Shown one piece after another: positions 24,279 through 36,039 of a stretch of DNA of 64,000 nt. The first letter of the stretch is position 1; each line of letters starts with the position of its first letter. This stretch comes from Ptychodera flava. Its lineage: Eukaryota > Hemichordata > Enteropneusta > Ptychoderidae. The position numbers and the translations under genes are program-made. The DNA is taken from assembly GCF_041260155.1 (NCBI RefSeq), contig NC_091941.1, positions 22,469,747 through 22,533,746 on the forward strand, written 5' to 3'. The notes below the pieces were generated by a model. It did not search any database. It saw nothing but the letters and a program-made list of their open reading frames with translations, and was not told the DNA's origin.

Positions 24279-24396
24279 TAGCTGCAGTACAGTAGCTCGA
24301 GGTTTTGCCTGGGTATTTGGGTCGGACGGCAAAACCAGAGTTTTGCCGTCCGACCCAAATACCCAGGCAAAACCTCGAGCTACTGTACTGCAGCTA
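24279..24396. repeat. 118-bp perfect hairpin (57-bp arms)
   Basis: The arms TAGCTGCAGTACAGTAGCTC and onward are identical over about 57 bp and separated by only 4 bases (24336-24339). CAGTACAGT occurs at 24266-24274 and 24397-24405, just outside. The right copy abuts the arm, while the left copy lies four bases (TTAA) away, and the same word also occurs inside the arms. It is therefore only a possible target duplication. Confidence 0.9.
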
Positions 24397-24420
24397 CAGT
24401 ACAGTGACTCTGCCTCCAAC

Positions 24421-24460
24421 CATGGAGGTAGAAAGAAAGATCTTTCTTTCTACCTCCATG
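24421..24460. mobile_element. 40-bp hairpin insertion, 7-bp TSD
   Basis: A perfect palindrome with 20-bp arms and no loop starts CATGGAGGTAGAAAG and ends CTTTCTACCTCCATG. The heptamer CTCCAAC stands immediately on both sides (24414-24420 and 24461-24467). Its first 14 bases are nearly the same as those of the hairpin at 48927 (CATGGAGCTAGAAA). It lies 24 bp from the larger hairpin at 24279-24396. Confidence 0.8.
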
Positions 24461-25221
24461 CTCCAACATAACATGAAGTAAACTATTTGATTGAACAACA
24501 CAACATCACAATTTTCCACATCAGATTTGCAATGTAGCAGTGATCACTGAGAACGAGTTCACGATGTTTCATCATTCATCTATGTAGAAAATACACGTCT
24601 TCTTGGTTGAAATGAACGAAGTGTTTGTTCCCATATCCCATAGAGATCTAGTGACAGAAAAAATTGTTCTTTCAAGTTTTCTTGCAAGACAATAGAGATG
24701 TGAGCCATAATGTTTCTTTTCATCATAGTGTATTGACATTTCCCCCCAAATTTGGACATAGAACCCCTCAATCAATGCAGAGAAATTTCAAATTTATTGA
24801 AAAAAGATCTGCTTTCTTTATCTGTGTATGTAAAGAAACTATGAGGAACAGCATTTTCTTGCTCTGTGGCCGTAGAGCATATAAGTTCTCGAAGTCAAAG
24901 AGTGGAAATCACTGTTGGTCAGAGTGTACCTCAAGTCAAAGGCAGTGTTCAGCACAGCAGAAATCTGTATTACTATATATTGTGCTGTCATTCACAATTT
25001 TTAGATGATATAATTTCCAATGTTCATAAAGAAAATTAGCAAAACAGAAAAGTGATCTCTCTAAGAAAGCTATGCTAAGGAGACCAAGAATTTTATCTAT
25101 TTCAAGACGTATCTCAGTTTGTGTCCTCATGTAATGCTTGTAACACATTTCAGTTTGTATAATCAAGTCTTGAAACTGTCCAGTTATAAAGGTCACGCAA
25201 GTCTCCAGTCTGGTAAGGAAA

Positions 25222-28200
25222 ATGTCATCCACTGCATACAAGTTTGAGACGTTGGCAGTAACCAAGCCACATGAATACATTTATCAAGTGGAACTCAACA
25301 GACCTGCCAAGCTAAATGCAATGAACAAAGCCTTTTGGAGGTTAGTATGTAATCTTTTATTTTCTCCAAGAAACTGCAGGTGCATGCTTCTTAGAGATGA
25401 TGCAGGTCCCATAATGCACCTTATGAATGATTCCCTTGAATGGATATTACAAGTACAGCAGACAACATTCTGCCAGGTTTCATCTGTCATGCTTTGTGAA
25501 GTCAAGTTTGTTATATCAAGGAAAGCATAACAAGACCTGTATAGCTAACTTTCTGAATTAAATTTTAAGACCCTAACATACATAACATGATCTTCACTGA
25601 TCTTTCTAATACATGAATAAAAATTGTGATTTTAAGTGACTACTTGCAACCCTGTAGTGTGTGTCAGAGTAGTCATCTTGTAGAATTTCTCAAATACCCT
25701 GATTCACTGTTTAGTTTTGAACATCTGTCCTACAGTAATATGCCCTAAGTCATGTGGCTAAAGCAGTCCTGGGGTAAATGCATAGCAAAACCTGGTTGTG
25801 CGAGCTCACTGAGCCAGGTTACACCTTGCTCAAAATAAGCTCACTAGAAGACCAAACTGTGCAGCTGAAAAGGATCTTGGAGAAAGTTTAGTCTTCTTTA
25901 CATCTAGACTTTCATAATTTGTAGGAACAAGACCTGAAAAACAAATTGCCAAATTTAAACATCACAGTCCTTCATAATGCTTTTGAATTCAAGAGCTTGT
26001 AATTTGAAATTATGTGAGAGTACGAGTATTCACACCTGTGTTACCAGGATTTATTTGAAACTAACAAAGGTACATATGAATGAAAGACATAAAGGGATTA
26101 GAACAGCATTTCATCATTCATGAACTCAGATATCAGTGCTGTTTAATTCACCGGGAAAAAAGAAAACAGAGATCATATTAATCATAACTATCCATGAATA
26201 ATTCCACCTCCACAGAATAGCCTCCTTTACCTGTCACAAAGAAAAACATTGGTTTAGGCACTGTAGATGGTATGACTTCAATGCATGTGTAAAATTAATC
26301 GTGTATGTTGCCTTTAGGGAAATGGTCGAATGCTTCGACACAGTTGCTGCAGATTCCGACTGCAGAGTTGTTGTCCTGACAGGAGCCGGAAGAGCATTCA
26401 CAGCAGGTGAGAGACAGTTTCAAGGAATGTACATGTATTGCGCTTTTTGCCTTGGCAATGAGGCATCCGTTGGGTAGAACTTCAGGTGATAATGTTGCTT
26501 CTATCTCCTGAGATGACCATAATCATGGGTGTCCCTTTCTTGATGACGGAGATATTGTGAATTCAGTAGTGTTGAGGCAATGTAACACCATCAAAAATTG
26601 TTAACCAATGCAGTAGTTAGGATACAATACATTCAATAATGACTCTGCAGAAACACTCTTTTAATCACAATTTAGAATGGTATTTGATTTTAAAGTCATT
26701 ATAATGAAATAAAATAGACTCTTTGTTATTATATAGCTCACATCATTCATTTTCATCAATTCATTAAAACTGTTACAATGAATGACGGTGACTTGTGAGA
26801 TTTGCAGAGAAAATACATTCCTTGAATGTTGCCAAGTTGGACACACATCAGGGAAGTGATAATTGTTCTCTATTTCATTCACCCATAATTTTACAGAATC
26901 TAAATTCTTTGTCAGTTTTGTATGTCTTCCCATTTCTATTTACCCAGATAGTGCTTTCAAAATCAGAATCTAGCCATGGCTCTATGGTACTTAAGGAGGT
27001 CACTAGCTAAATAGACCCTAGTTTTTCTCTAGGGTCTATAGTTAAATCACACAATTCAAGATTGGGTTTGGTACTGAAACTTCCATGTTATTTTGTTTGC
27101 TAGTTTAATTCCTTGCTTTTAATATAAGCCATTCTTTTGTCAAACTTTGACGAAAACAGTTATGTATTTCCACGCCTTTATTAGGAAAACATGCCAAGGT
27201 CACAGAATTACAAAAGGTTTTCTCATCAGTAGCCCATGTTTGATTCCCCTGTCATTTTAAATAGCATCTGACATGCTTTGAATGGGAAATACAATTCTGG
27301 CATTCCTTATTGGGGAAGGCAGTATTTAACACATTTTTAATTAAACATAGAAAACAAAGCAATGGTGATGGATCCCAATCATCCAAATTTAGTCAAATCT
27401 GAGACATCTAAATATTGTCTGTCAGGGCTCGAAATTAACTTTTTTCCCAAGTAGTCCACTTGGGCTACTATTTTCTGAAGTTGATAGCCCAGTGACAATA
27501 GCTGGTAGCCCACGCATATTTTTAGTTCAGGGATATCTTTCTTCGTTACCAAGACCATAGACAGTCGCTGCCCAGACAAGAAAAGGCTATTTTTCTAGAT
27601 TCTGCCCATAAAGTGAATTTCTAGTCATTTGATGTAAATATTGCACAATTTAATAGCCAAGGAAACAGGTATGAGGGACGATAGTGATACTCAAATGTTT
27701 GGTGACCTATTGACAATCTGTTTTACTGTTAGAGTTATATGCAAATTTTGATAGTCGTCATGACAACAACACAACCGTCTCAGCAATGAGACATACTGTA
27801 GCAGGGCTAAAAGTAGAGCATGGGCCTTTCTGAAGGGAGGAGGCATAATTTCTGTGTAATTGTGATTGATACATTATGATCAAAATGCAATGAAAATGCG
27901 TTTTCGTTGGCCATCATTTCCTGTGCCTGTCATTCAAGTACTTCAGTTCAGATACTGAAACTTTGTTGTGAAGTTCCACTGCACGACCGGTCGTCTTAGT
28001 ACATGTAATTTATATAACAAAGTCATATATAGTCTGGCCTTTCTGTGTCTAGCTGGGTTTGACCATGGATGTACAAAAATACATCCATGGTTTGACTGCT
28101 CTCCAAAGTGACTGACCAGACATCACATGCCAAGCACTGACTGAATTTCAGGTCTCAGGCTTTGGTAGTCTGTGTGGGCTACCATTTCATTGATTTTGGT

Positions 28201-31133
28201 TGCCCCAGAGAAAAGTTGGTATTCTGTTGATGCGGGACTACCGCTAATTTCACTACCTGTCTGTAATTAAATCATTTTGTAGTTGTTCATGAGACTGAAA
28301 GCCCCATACTCCAAACATGTACCTCAGTACAGGTAATATCAAAGTCTGGGTACAATTCTGGTATTTGTGAATATTAGAAGAATGGGTTTTCATCTTTTGT
28401 TTTATTGCTACAGGACTTGATATGATGGACCATCTTGATGTGTTCGGCGCCAATGAAGATGACGACCCAGCCAGAAAAGCATATGCCTTGAGAACTTTTA
28501 TAAAAAATTATCAAAACACATTCACTGGTTCATTGAAAAGGTTGGAAAAATCTCCCACATCTATTATTATTATTTTATTGCTTTGCGTAGGGTATCTCCA
28601 GCTCATGAAAGCAATGTTATGTACTACCGTAGTATCCTTTAAAGCACATGAGCTGCAACTTTTGGCATTATTCTCATGATTTTATATTTGGATTAAAATT
28701 AGTTCATAGAAATGTTCTTACTCAGAGATGTTTGCTCAAGTATAATTATCCACTGAGTAGGACTGCATGGGGAGGTTTTAGTAACACAAATAATAAACTG
28801 GTGCCGCACCCAAATATAGACAGAGTAAATAGTGCATGTACACAGTTGAATCTTTACAAATACAACATGCTGCAACCCACTGACAGGACACTGAAAGGAT
28901 TCACTCCACTTTCACAAAAAATTCTGTTTTTCACATAACATGGCAAGATTTTGAAAATGGTGGGAAATTTAAAATGAACTAAAATCTGTTCAATTTCTTA
29001 CCCATTTTGCCACAAGCAAACCTTGTTGAGGCATAGTTAATGACTATAGCTTTCAATTTGCAGATTGCAATGAATATCTGAGGAAATTTGAGGTACCCTT
29101 AGGTTGGACAAATTTCTCAGAGTTGCAGCTCATGGGCCTTTAATGTACTTTTCCAATTTACAGTTCATTAACAACTGTTGTTTGACTGCATAGTAATAGT
29201 CAGTTTATAGTTTTGCAGTGCTTTGTGAAGATAATCTCGCCAGATTGCGGCTGACTCGCAGCGTGTTTGCAAGGTTTATATCTGATTGGTCGATTGTCAC
29301 TATTCACAGCAACTTAGGGAGTTTATTTGTATTATTTAATTGTAACGGTAAGATTCTGCCAACCAATTGGATAACAGCTTCGAAATCGCTGCAAGTCGCC
29401 CCCCTAATTGCCACATCTGTGTAACAGTTTATAGGAGAGCCATGATGAGAAGCTAATATTTATAGATTTATATGGATTCATGCATTGCCATGTAAGCAGA
29501 TGAGAATCCATCAATGAACTAAAAAGGAAATTAGATGTATTGTGCAATACAAGACTACTGTAAAAGATATCATTGCATTATCTATACGTCTTTCAAAACC
29601 AGAAAGTTGCTCTCAGATTTGAAGAAATGTGATGCTTACAAAAAAAAGTTGTTTTGTGATGAGTTTAGTACTTAAGAAAGTTCATGCTAAAAGATAGCTC
29701 TATCTTTATCCCAGTGTCCCAAGCCAGTGATAGCAGCTGTACATGGTGCCTGTGTTGGCGGTGGTATTGACATGATCACAGCCTGTGACATGAGACTCTG
29801 TTCACAAGATGCATGGTTTCAGATTAAAGTAAGTGAAGCCTCACTCACCCATGACCCTCCTCTTGACAGTGGTCCATGATGATTTTGTCTTTTCGATTAT
29901 GAGTCAGTGTAGACATTTCATCATTTCCCACCATTCTGCTAGACTGTCAGTATTTCATCTGGTTTTGAGATGCATTTATGTGTGACTTTGAGATGTTGCA
30001 AATCCTAGCTGTATTTAAAATATTTTGACCAGTTGTGTAGCTTTTCATGTGAAGAATATTCCTCTAAAATATCATCACTCAGCTGTGGATACAAAAGTAC
30101 AGATATTTTATATTTTTCATTTTAAGGATATTTTCATAATCTGGGTATTTTTGGCAGTAAATGAGATGTTAACACAAAACACCAGTATTGTTAGTATTGC
30201 ATGTGTCATAGTCATACATTGCCATAACTTTCAGGAAGTTGACATTGGTCTAGCAGCTGATGTAGGCACATTACAAAGACTTCCCAAAGTGGTTGGCAAT
30301 GATAGCTGGGCGAGAGAATTGTGTTATACAGCAAGAAAGGCTGAGTCAGATGAAGCCAAGGAGTTTGGACTCGTCAGGTAAAAAGCGGACGTCTGCATGG
30401 ATCTGGTAATGTAATATGTACATCATTTATATTACTGTGCCAAGAAAGATGAGTTCGATATGGTTATCAGATACAAACAGTTTGTAAGTACACCTGGCAA
30501 TGTGATAACAAGGGTTACCTAAAAGCTGACATCGTGATTGTAGGTGTAAAATTACATGTATTTGCTGCAATTCTGACAGACAGCTTGGTAGAGATTGCAT
30601 GACACATATCCAAATTATTAGCTCTTGAGACAAAATATCAGAGTGTTAGATATTTGACAAGGAGCTGTCCTCAAGAGCAATTTACTAAATTGTTAGTTGC
30701 TTTTGTTATTATTGTCATCAATCAAACCAACCACAATCACATTTATTGAAAAAATTCGAACGTTTTTCTTCAGCAAAATTTACCCTGACCGAGAAGCTCT
30801 ATTGAAGGGAGCATTTGAGTTGGCATCTACCATTGCTGGTAAGAGTCCAGTGGCAGTTCAAGGAACTAAAGTGAACTTGGTCTATTCCCGAGACCATTCT
30901 GTGGAGGAAAGTCTGAATTACATTGTAAGTACAGTATACTGTATCTAAACTCTAATGTTTGGTTGTTGGGATGATTTTAGATCTCATTGAGGAAACATAG
31001 TTACCGAAACTGTCTTCCTTTTTTTTCTGTCAATACAGGCAGCTTGGAACATGAGTATGCTGCAGACTGAAGACATAATGAACTCAGTGCAAGCAATATG
31101 AACAAAGAGAAAGCTGTGTTCTCTAAGTTGTAA
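25222..31133 (+). CDS. ECH1: ECH1 copy 1: dienoyl-CoA isomerase, frame disrupted
   Basis: Delta(3,5)-delta(2,4)-dienoyl-CoA isomerase of the crotonase family, which handles odd-position double bonds in peroxisomal and mitochondrial beta-oxidation. Exons: 25222-25340, 26318-26406, 28414-28540, 29715-29828, 30235-30377, 30774-30924, and 31039 to the stop. VELNRPAKLNAMNKAFWR, VVVLTGAGRAFTAG, AAVHGACVGGGID and EVDIGLAADVGTLQRLPKV match human ECH1. The catalytic acids (Asp of GGGID, Glu of KEVD, Asp of AADVG) are all kept. Two oddities appear. Exon 3 is one base short, so it ends in phase 2 while exon 4 needs phase 0. Exon 7 also lacks one base relative to copy 2, giving an early TGA at 31099-31101. 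In the other frame the expected VFSKL ending is still readable to 31133. An AATAAA lies at 31170. It is either a young pseudogene or an intact gene with two sequence errors. No mitochondrial presequence is visible. Confidence 0.85.
27012..27038. repeat. 27-bp hairpin with near-matching flanks
   Basis: The arms TAGACCCTAG and complement surround TTTTTCT. The flanks TAGCTAAA (27004-27011) and TAGTTAAA (27039-27046) match at 7 of 8 bases. It is similar in plan to the CATGG hairpins but has different ends. It lies in intron 2 of ECH1 copy 1. Confidence 0.5.
27423..28259. mobile_element. hAT-like non-autonomous element (putative)
   Basis: The left end CAGGGCTCGAAATTAAC pairs with the reverse complement of the right end (CAGGTAGTGAAATTAGC), and TCTGT stands outside both ends. 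The CAGGG start is hAT-like, but only 5 of an expected 8 duplicated bases are visible. The element is 837 bp, encodes no transposase and lies in intron 2 of ECH1 copy 1. The hairpin at 28064-28089 is nested inside it. Confidence 0.55.
28064..28089. mobile_element. 26-bp hairpin insertion, 7-bp TSD
   Basis: CATGGATGTA and TACATCCATG form perfect 10-bp arms around CAAAAA. The heptamer GTTTGAC abuts both ends (28057-28063 and 28090-28096). It shares the CATGG...CCATG ends and the 7-bp duplication with 24421 and 48927. Confidence 0.75.
28639..29143. mobile_element. TTAA-bounded MITE (family B)
   Basis: A 505-bp element. The left TTAAAGCACATGAGCTGCAA pairs with the reverse complement of the right end (TTAAAGGCCCATGAGCTGCAA), with TTAA at each border. 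It lies just after exon 3 of ECH1 copy 1. The interior is non-coding. Confidence 0.8.
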
Positions 31134-31175
31134 AGTTGCACTGCATCACTTTGGACCAATTGAATCAATAATAAA

Positions 31176-32516
31176 CTTCCTACAGGCATGATTGTCTCTG
31201 TGTCAGGCAAACATTCTCTCACATATTTGTAATAATGCATTGGAGGAGGAGGATGGAATTTGAACTGTAGCAGGCATTTGTGTTTGTTAGAAAAGAAGAT
31301 ATTGATATCCGGTTCTCTTATGCACGTGTGGTAATTTCAAATTTTGGCTCAGAGAGTCACAGAAAAGTAAAGAAAAAACCACCAGTTGCAGTCCAAAGTA
31401 TCACTGCAGAATACAGCCAATGCTGTACTTTACTGCCTGTATGATCATTCATGAAACGGAGACATCACTCCAAACTCAAAATCAACAATCAATATCATCC
31501 TGGTTGTTTTATAGTAGAAGTAATTCTATCATTTATTTTGCAGTTGTCGTTGCTTTCATCGTACCGTTCATCCATAAAATGGTTATTAGAATTTTTTGTC
31601 TTTGGGTAACCAACAGAAAACAGTGTACTTTGTTATCAGTTGAAGTTCAAGGGAAATAGACTTTTTCACTTGAGACTGAAAGACTAGAACTTTCACGTAA
31701 ACTTTCGTCAAGGAAACTTTGATCTATTCTCTCAAAATCAACAATAAAAATCAGGATCACTGTGCGATTTGTGTACTCGAGATACAAATGGCCTAAAATG
31801 TACTGACATTTGCAAGTCAAAATGGCTGTTATTCCTACGATGGAAAGTTAAATATTTGATTTGCACAAATACTTCATGAAAGGTTTATTCTATAAGCTTC
31901 AAAAGAAGTCAAAACAAGCAGTATAACAGCAAAGTATTGTACAAATGCAAGACTCCAAATATGTAATCTGGTAGCACATTCTACCTTATAACCAATGCAA
32001 TTTTCCTCCAAATCACACTGTTTATACAAAGTCTTTTAGAGGTGTGTTTTTGTTATGTTGTAAATTTTAAGATATCCTTTAACAGATGAATTCTTAAATT
32101 GGTATGAGACATCTATTTACAACATGTCTCAGGTAATGTATAATAAAATTGGTTTTCATGGAATTAAAGCTACTTGCAAAAAATGTTCGTTTTACCTCTT
32201 CACCTTGTTGTTTATAAAGACATCATGAACAAGCAAGATATTTCTGTTCAAGGATTTTATACCTACTGTTTCTACATTTGTTCATTTTCACAATTTATAT
32301 TTCACTTTAATATTTGTTCAGATCACTTTCAATTGGTAACCTACTCTCAATCTGTAACATATTGACAAATTTAATTTTCCTCGTTGGGAAAAAATTGTAC
32401 AAATTGGTTCTTTTCGGCAAAGGAATATTTTTTTAAAAATTCCAGAAGAATGTGAACATGAGAAACTTTTTTGTGATTATTGTTAAAGGGTCAATCACTG
32501 TAAAGTTTGATAATAT
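31176..32516. other. No gene recognised (between ECH1 copies)
   Basis: This AT-rich spacer begins after the poly(A) signal of ECH1 copy 1. No domain-bearing frame or repeat with clear ends was found. Confidence 0.4.
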
Positions 32517-32518
32517 TT

Positions 32519-32873
32519 TAATATTAATAATAATATTGGGTTCTTATATAGCGCACATATCCACAAGTACATGTGCTCAATGTGCTTTACAATTATTATT
32601 ACCAGGTCACTGGACCTAATATGATACCACTCAACTCTCTGGGGAGCAAGCAACAGCTCACATGTGCAGCCAATAAGCGCAGCAGAGCTAAACGCGCACA
32701 TTACAACCACTGTCCTACCAGTTACCTATCACTCCTGGGTGGGGAGAAGCAATGAGGAATAAAGTGCCTTGCTCAAGGACACAACACCATAGCCATGCGG
32801 GGCTTGAACTCACCATCCTTTGATCGTGAGTCCACTGCTCTAGCCACTGGCCCATGATGCCTCCTATTTTCAT
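32519..32873 (-). mobile_element. tRNA-derived SINE (minus strand)
   Basis: Read on the minus strand, the head contains an A-box-like TGGCTAGAGCAGTGG (about 32833-32848) and a B-box-like GGTGAGTTCAAGCCC (about 32800-32814) at tRNA-like spacing. A conserved core follows (TTGTGTCCTTGAGCAAGGC), then a 3' part with GTAAAGCACATTGAGCAC and GCGCTATATAAGAACCCAA, ending in ATT/AAT repeats. The CCTTGAGCAAGGC core is known to me from SINEs of many aquatic animals; I cannot name the exact family. Confidence 0.75.
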
Positions 32874-32916
32874 TATTTGTGTTGCATAAAACAAGTAATG
32901 TTTTCTTCTTCTCCCT

Positions 32917-33252
32917 CATTGAACCTTGCAAAAGTCTGCCATTTTCATGAATTTTGTTTGATACAAGGCAATATTTATATTGTTTGACATATTGAAAGAT
33001 ACTGAATGAATGGGTGACCATGCATGTATTCGACCCCGGTTTAAACATGATACATGAAACCAATGTGAGAAAGAATAAATGGTCATGACCATTTATTCTT
33101 TCTCCCGATGGTTTCATTTATCGTGTCTAAAACCGGGGTCAAATATATGCATGGTCACCCATTCATTCAGTATCTTTCAACATGTCAAACAATATAAATA
33201 TTGCCTCGTATCAAACGAAATTCATGACAAATGGCCGACTTTGTCCCATTAA
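32917..33252. mobile_element. 320-bp palindromic foldback element
   Basis: The arms pair around GGTCATGACC (centre 33085/33086) out to at least 32926 and 33245. They share CATGAATTTTGTTTGATAC, GTTTGACATATTGAAAGATAC and GACCCCGGTTT in inverted form. The right border reads CCCATTAA, and the copy at 5430 reads CCCTTTAA, so the family probably inserts at TTAA. The left outer end is decayed. Confidence 0.85.
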
Positions 33253-35220
33253 AGAACAACGTATTAACGTCACCAATGAAAGCAATGAAAGAACAACATA
33301 TTAACCCATAGACCAGAGAGAAACTACTGCCTATAATGAACCTCATCATCACAATACATGGTCTATGTTATGCAGTGTTACTGTTGACATATGAATTCTG
33401 GTCCAGACTCGAATTTGGTCATAAACTATATCATTGAATGTGACACACATTTGGGCTGTAGACATATTTGAAATTGGGCATTACGACATGATTATGGAAT
33501 TTATGGGAATAGGAAAAAGATAGTTGCTGTATTTTACAAACAGAAAAAAATATTAAAAAATGCATCAAAAGTTACCGGTATCAGAGCTCTAAAAATGTCA
33601 CCCAGTCTATGTAATTCAGCTTTTCATCCTCAAAACTCACTCAAAAATTACTGGAAATAACAAATATGAAGATGTTTAATATTGTTAAGGAAAAATATGG
33701 TCTCAAAGTAACATGTTGTTTTCACAGTTGCTCACAGATAAGTAAAGTTCAACCAGAGATGTTCTTTTGTCATTGTTTAGTTGAACTTTGAACCTTATGA
33801 AGAACAGTTGAGGACAAAGTTCTAAGGTCAGTCTGGAGTTCTACAGTTTTACGATTGTTATGAGAAGGTCGAACAGCCTTTGTACTAAGGTAACATATTA
33901 TGAACTTGCTGCTGCCTGTTTAATGTTGATGCAAAGGTGTAAAGGTCGCTAATTTATGGCAATGAACCAGCTGGTTTTTTTTAAGAAGCAAGTGTTATGC
34001 CTGTGCTATGTAGGTAGATCTTCCCTGGCAGCCAACGTGCATGAGAGTCAATGTGTGTATGCAATAATATGCAAGAAATATGTTTAAATAGTTAAATATT
34101 TTGTTCAGCAGCAGGAGGTATTATATGGCTCATATCAAGTTCTTTTCTCTTTAGTTTTTCATTGCAATGTCACATAATATTATACTCTCATATTGCTTGT
34201 GTGGACATCTCGGGTCTCTGGTGCGGGCAAGGGTTGAAAATGAGTTTAGGGGCAAAATTTGCATGTCGACTATTTCAGGAACGTTCTACATCAACATGCT
34301 GAAGCTTTCCAGTATGTGCACAGCGCCTGAATGCAGTATCGTCGTCCATCAATAATATTCCAGTGAAGTTACCTTCCCATCATCACAGGTTGTCCATCTG
34401 TCTATCTGTCTGTCATCTGTCAAACTTTGGCATCTTGTCTTAAACGGTTTGTCTGATTGCTTTGAAATACATGCATATTCCTGGGAGTGACCTTACTGAA
34501 TCTGCACCGCGCAATTATAGCCATTTTTGTCACAAACTGTGTTTCTCAAAAACTGCTTGTCTTTGAGCTTTGATATTTGGTAGACCTGTTCAAATTATGA
34601 TGAGATTTTCAGTTGTGTATTTTTGTGGCTATTTTTTCCAATTTTGGTCAGGCAGTGTTCTTGGTCAAAGACTTCCACCTTCTTCATCAACACATTCTCC
34701 ACAAATAGTTATTCTCTATAAACACAGTGGATTGAGCTCTATCAGCTGCTAGGTCACTTGTTCAGAATTGTAATAAAGACAGTGGTTAAAAGAAGAGCTA
34801 TGTTACTTGATACAAGCATATTTGCACAGTTAGTGTGGGTGTTGTGTTTGAAGTAACTTTATTCCAAAATTTTCTGTTTTTTCTTCTAAAAGTGAAATCT
34901 ATCCAAAAGAAGCTTTGCTTTCTGAATGAGATATCTTTCCTACCACATCAAATGGGTCTTAGATTATGTGAAGACCTGAAATTGCAAAAAATTTGAATTC
35001 CTTCAAATATTCTGTATCGTACGTCCTGCAAAAGGCAAAATAGAGCCAGAAAAGTTTCAGTGTATTAAGTTCATGTAAATTGTATGAAATGATAAAAATC
35101 TAATTCCTTGTCCAAAATGATGTCTCTGTCGGTTATTTACTCATAGCAATAGATCAGCGTTTTTGGTATCGCTGTTTTTATGAATATTTGAAATTGTCTG
35201 GTATAACTTGCTGCTTCTTT
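33253..35220. other. No gene recognised; promoter side of ECH1 copy 2
   Basis: Contains a small inverted pair CATAGACCA/TGGTCTATG (about 33306-33367) and a CTGT/CTAT-rich stretch near 34385-34425. The immediate upstream region of ECH1 copy 2 has no obvious TATA or initiator consensus. No coding exon could be supported. Confidence 0.4.
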
Positions 35221-35274
35221 TCTTTCCTTCTCAGAGTTACTTGTGACCAAAGGTAGTCAACGTTGTCAGAAAAA

Positions 35275-35961
35275 ATGTCCCATACCACGTATAATTATGA
35301 AACGCTAGTAGTGACCACACCAAGTGAATATGTGTACCAAGTGGAACTCAACAGACCAGCAAAGCTTAATGCAATGAACAAAGCCTTCTGGAGGTAAGAA
35401 TTGTACACATATTCTGACCCTCCACCCTTTCTCAGTCTATGTAAATTTTTACTTTTGAAGAACAAACGTGGTGTAGGAAGCAGGAGGAAATCAGGCATGA
35501 TCCATCATGTAAAAAGGGTTACATCAACCCTTCCCAATACCCCAATTTATAATGTGGCCCTCCCCTTTTTTCACTTTGTTAAACATATGACCCTCGATCC
35601 CCAGTTCCAAATGACCATATCAGAGCCATTTTTTGCTCACGTGTTCACACATGTGTGAGCATATGTCGCAGCGATGTCTGTCTGTCTGTCTTTGTGTCTG
35701 TCTGTCTGTCTGTCTGTGTGCTCGATATCTCAAAAACGGCTCATCAGATCAGAATCAAATCTGGTTCCCAATGGCTATAGACCACCTGCATGTTTATATC
35801 CTTCACATGTCCGCTTTATACCTTTGTGATTCAGTTATTCTTTTGCATTCTCATATTTACAACGTACTAGTTCTCGCTTTTGCCAAAAAGATACTATTCA
35901 TAATTAATCCATCTACAGCCCATGCTACCACCAGTTGGTGTGTGTGTGTGTGTGTGTGTGA

Positions 35962-36039
<78 letters not shown>

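Noticed and set aside
24079-24471. Paired 130-codon frames on both strands upstream of RDH
   Set aside because: They run through the perfect hairpin, which makes both strands read alike.
32795-32860. Functional tRNA gene
   Set aside because: A- and B-box-like words are present, but no full cloverleaf; the flanks show a SINE body.
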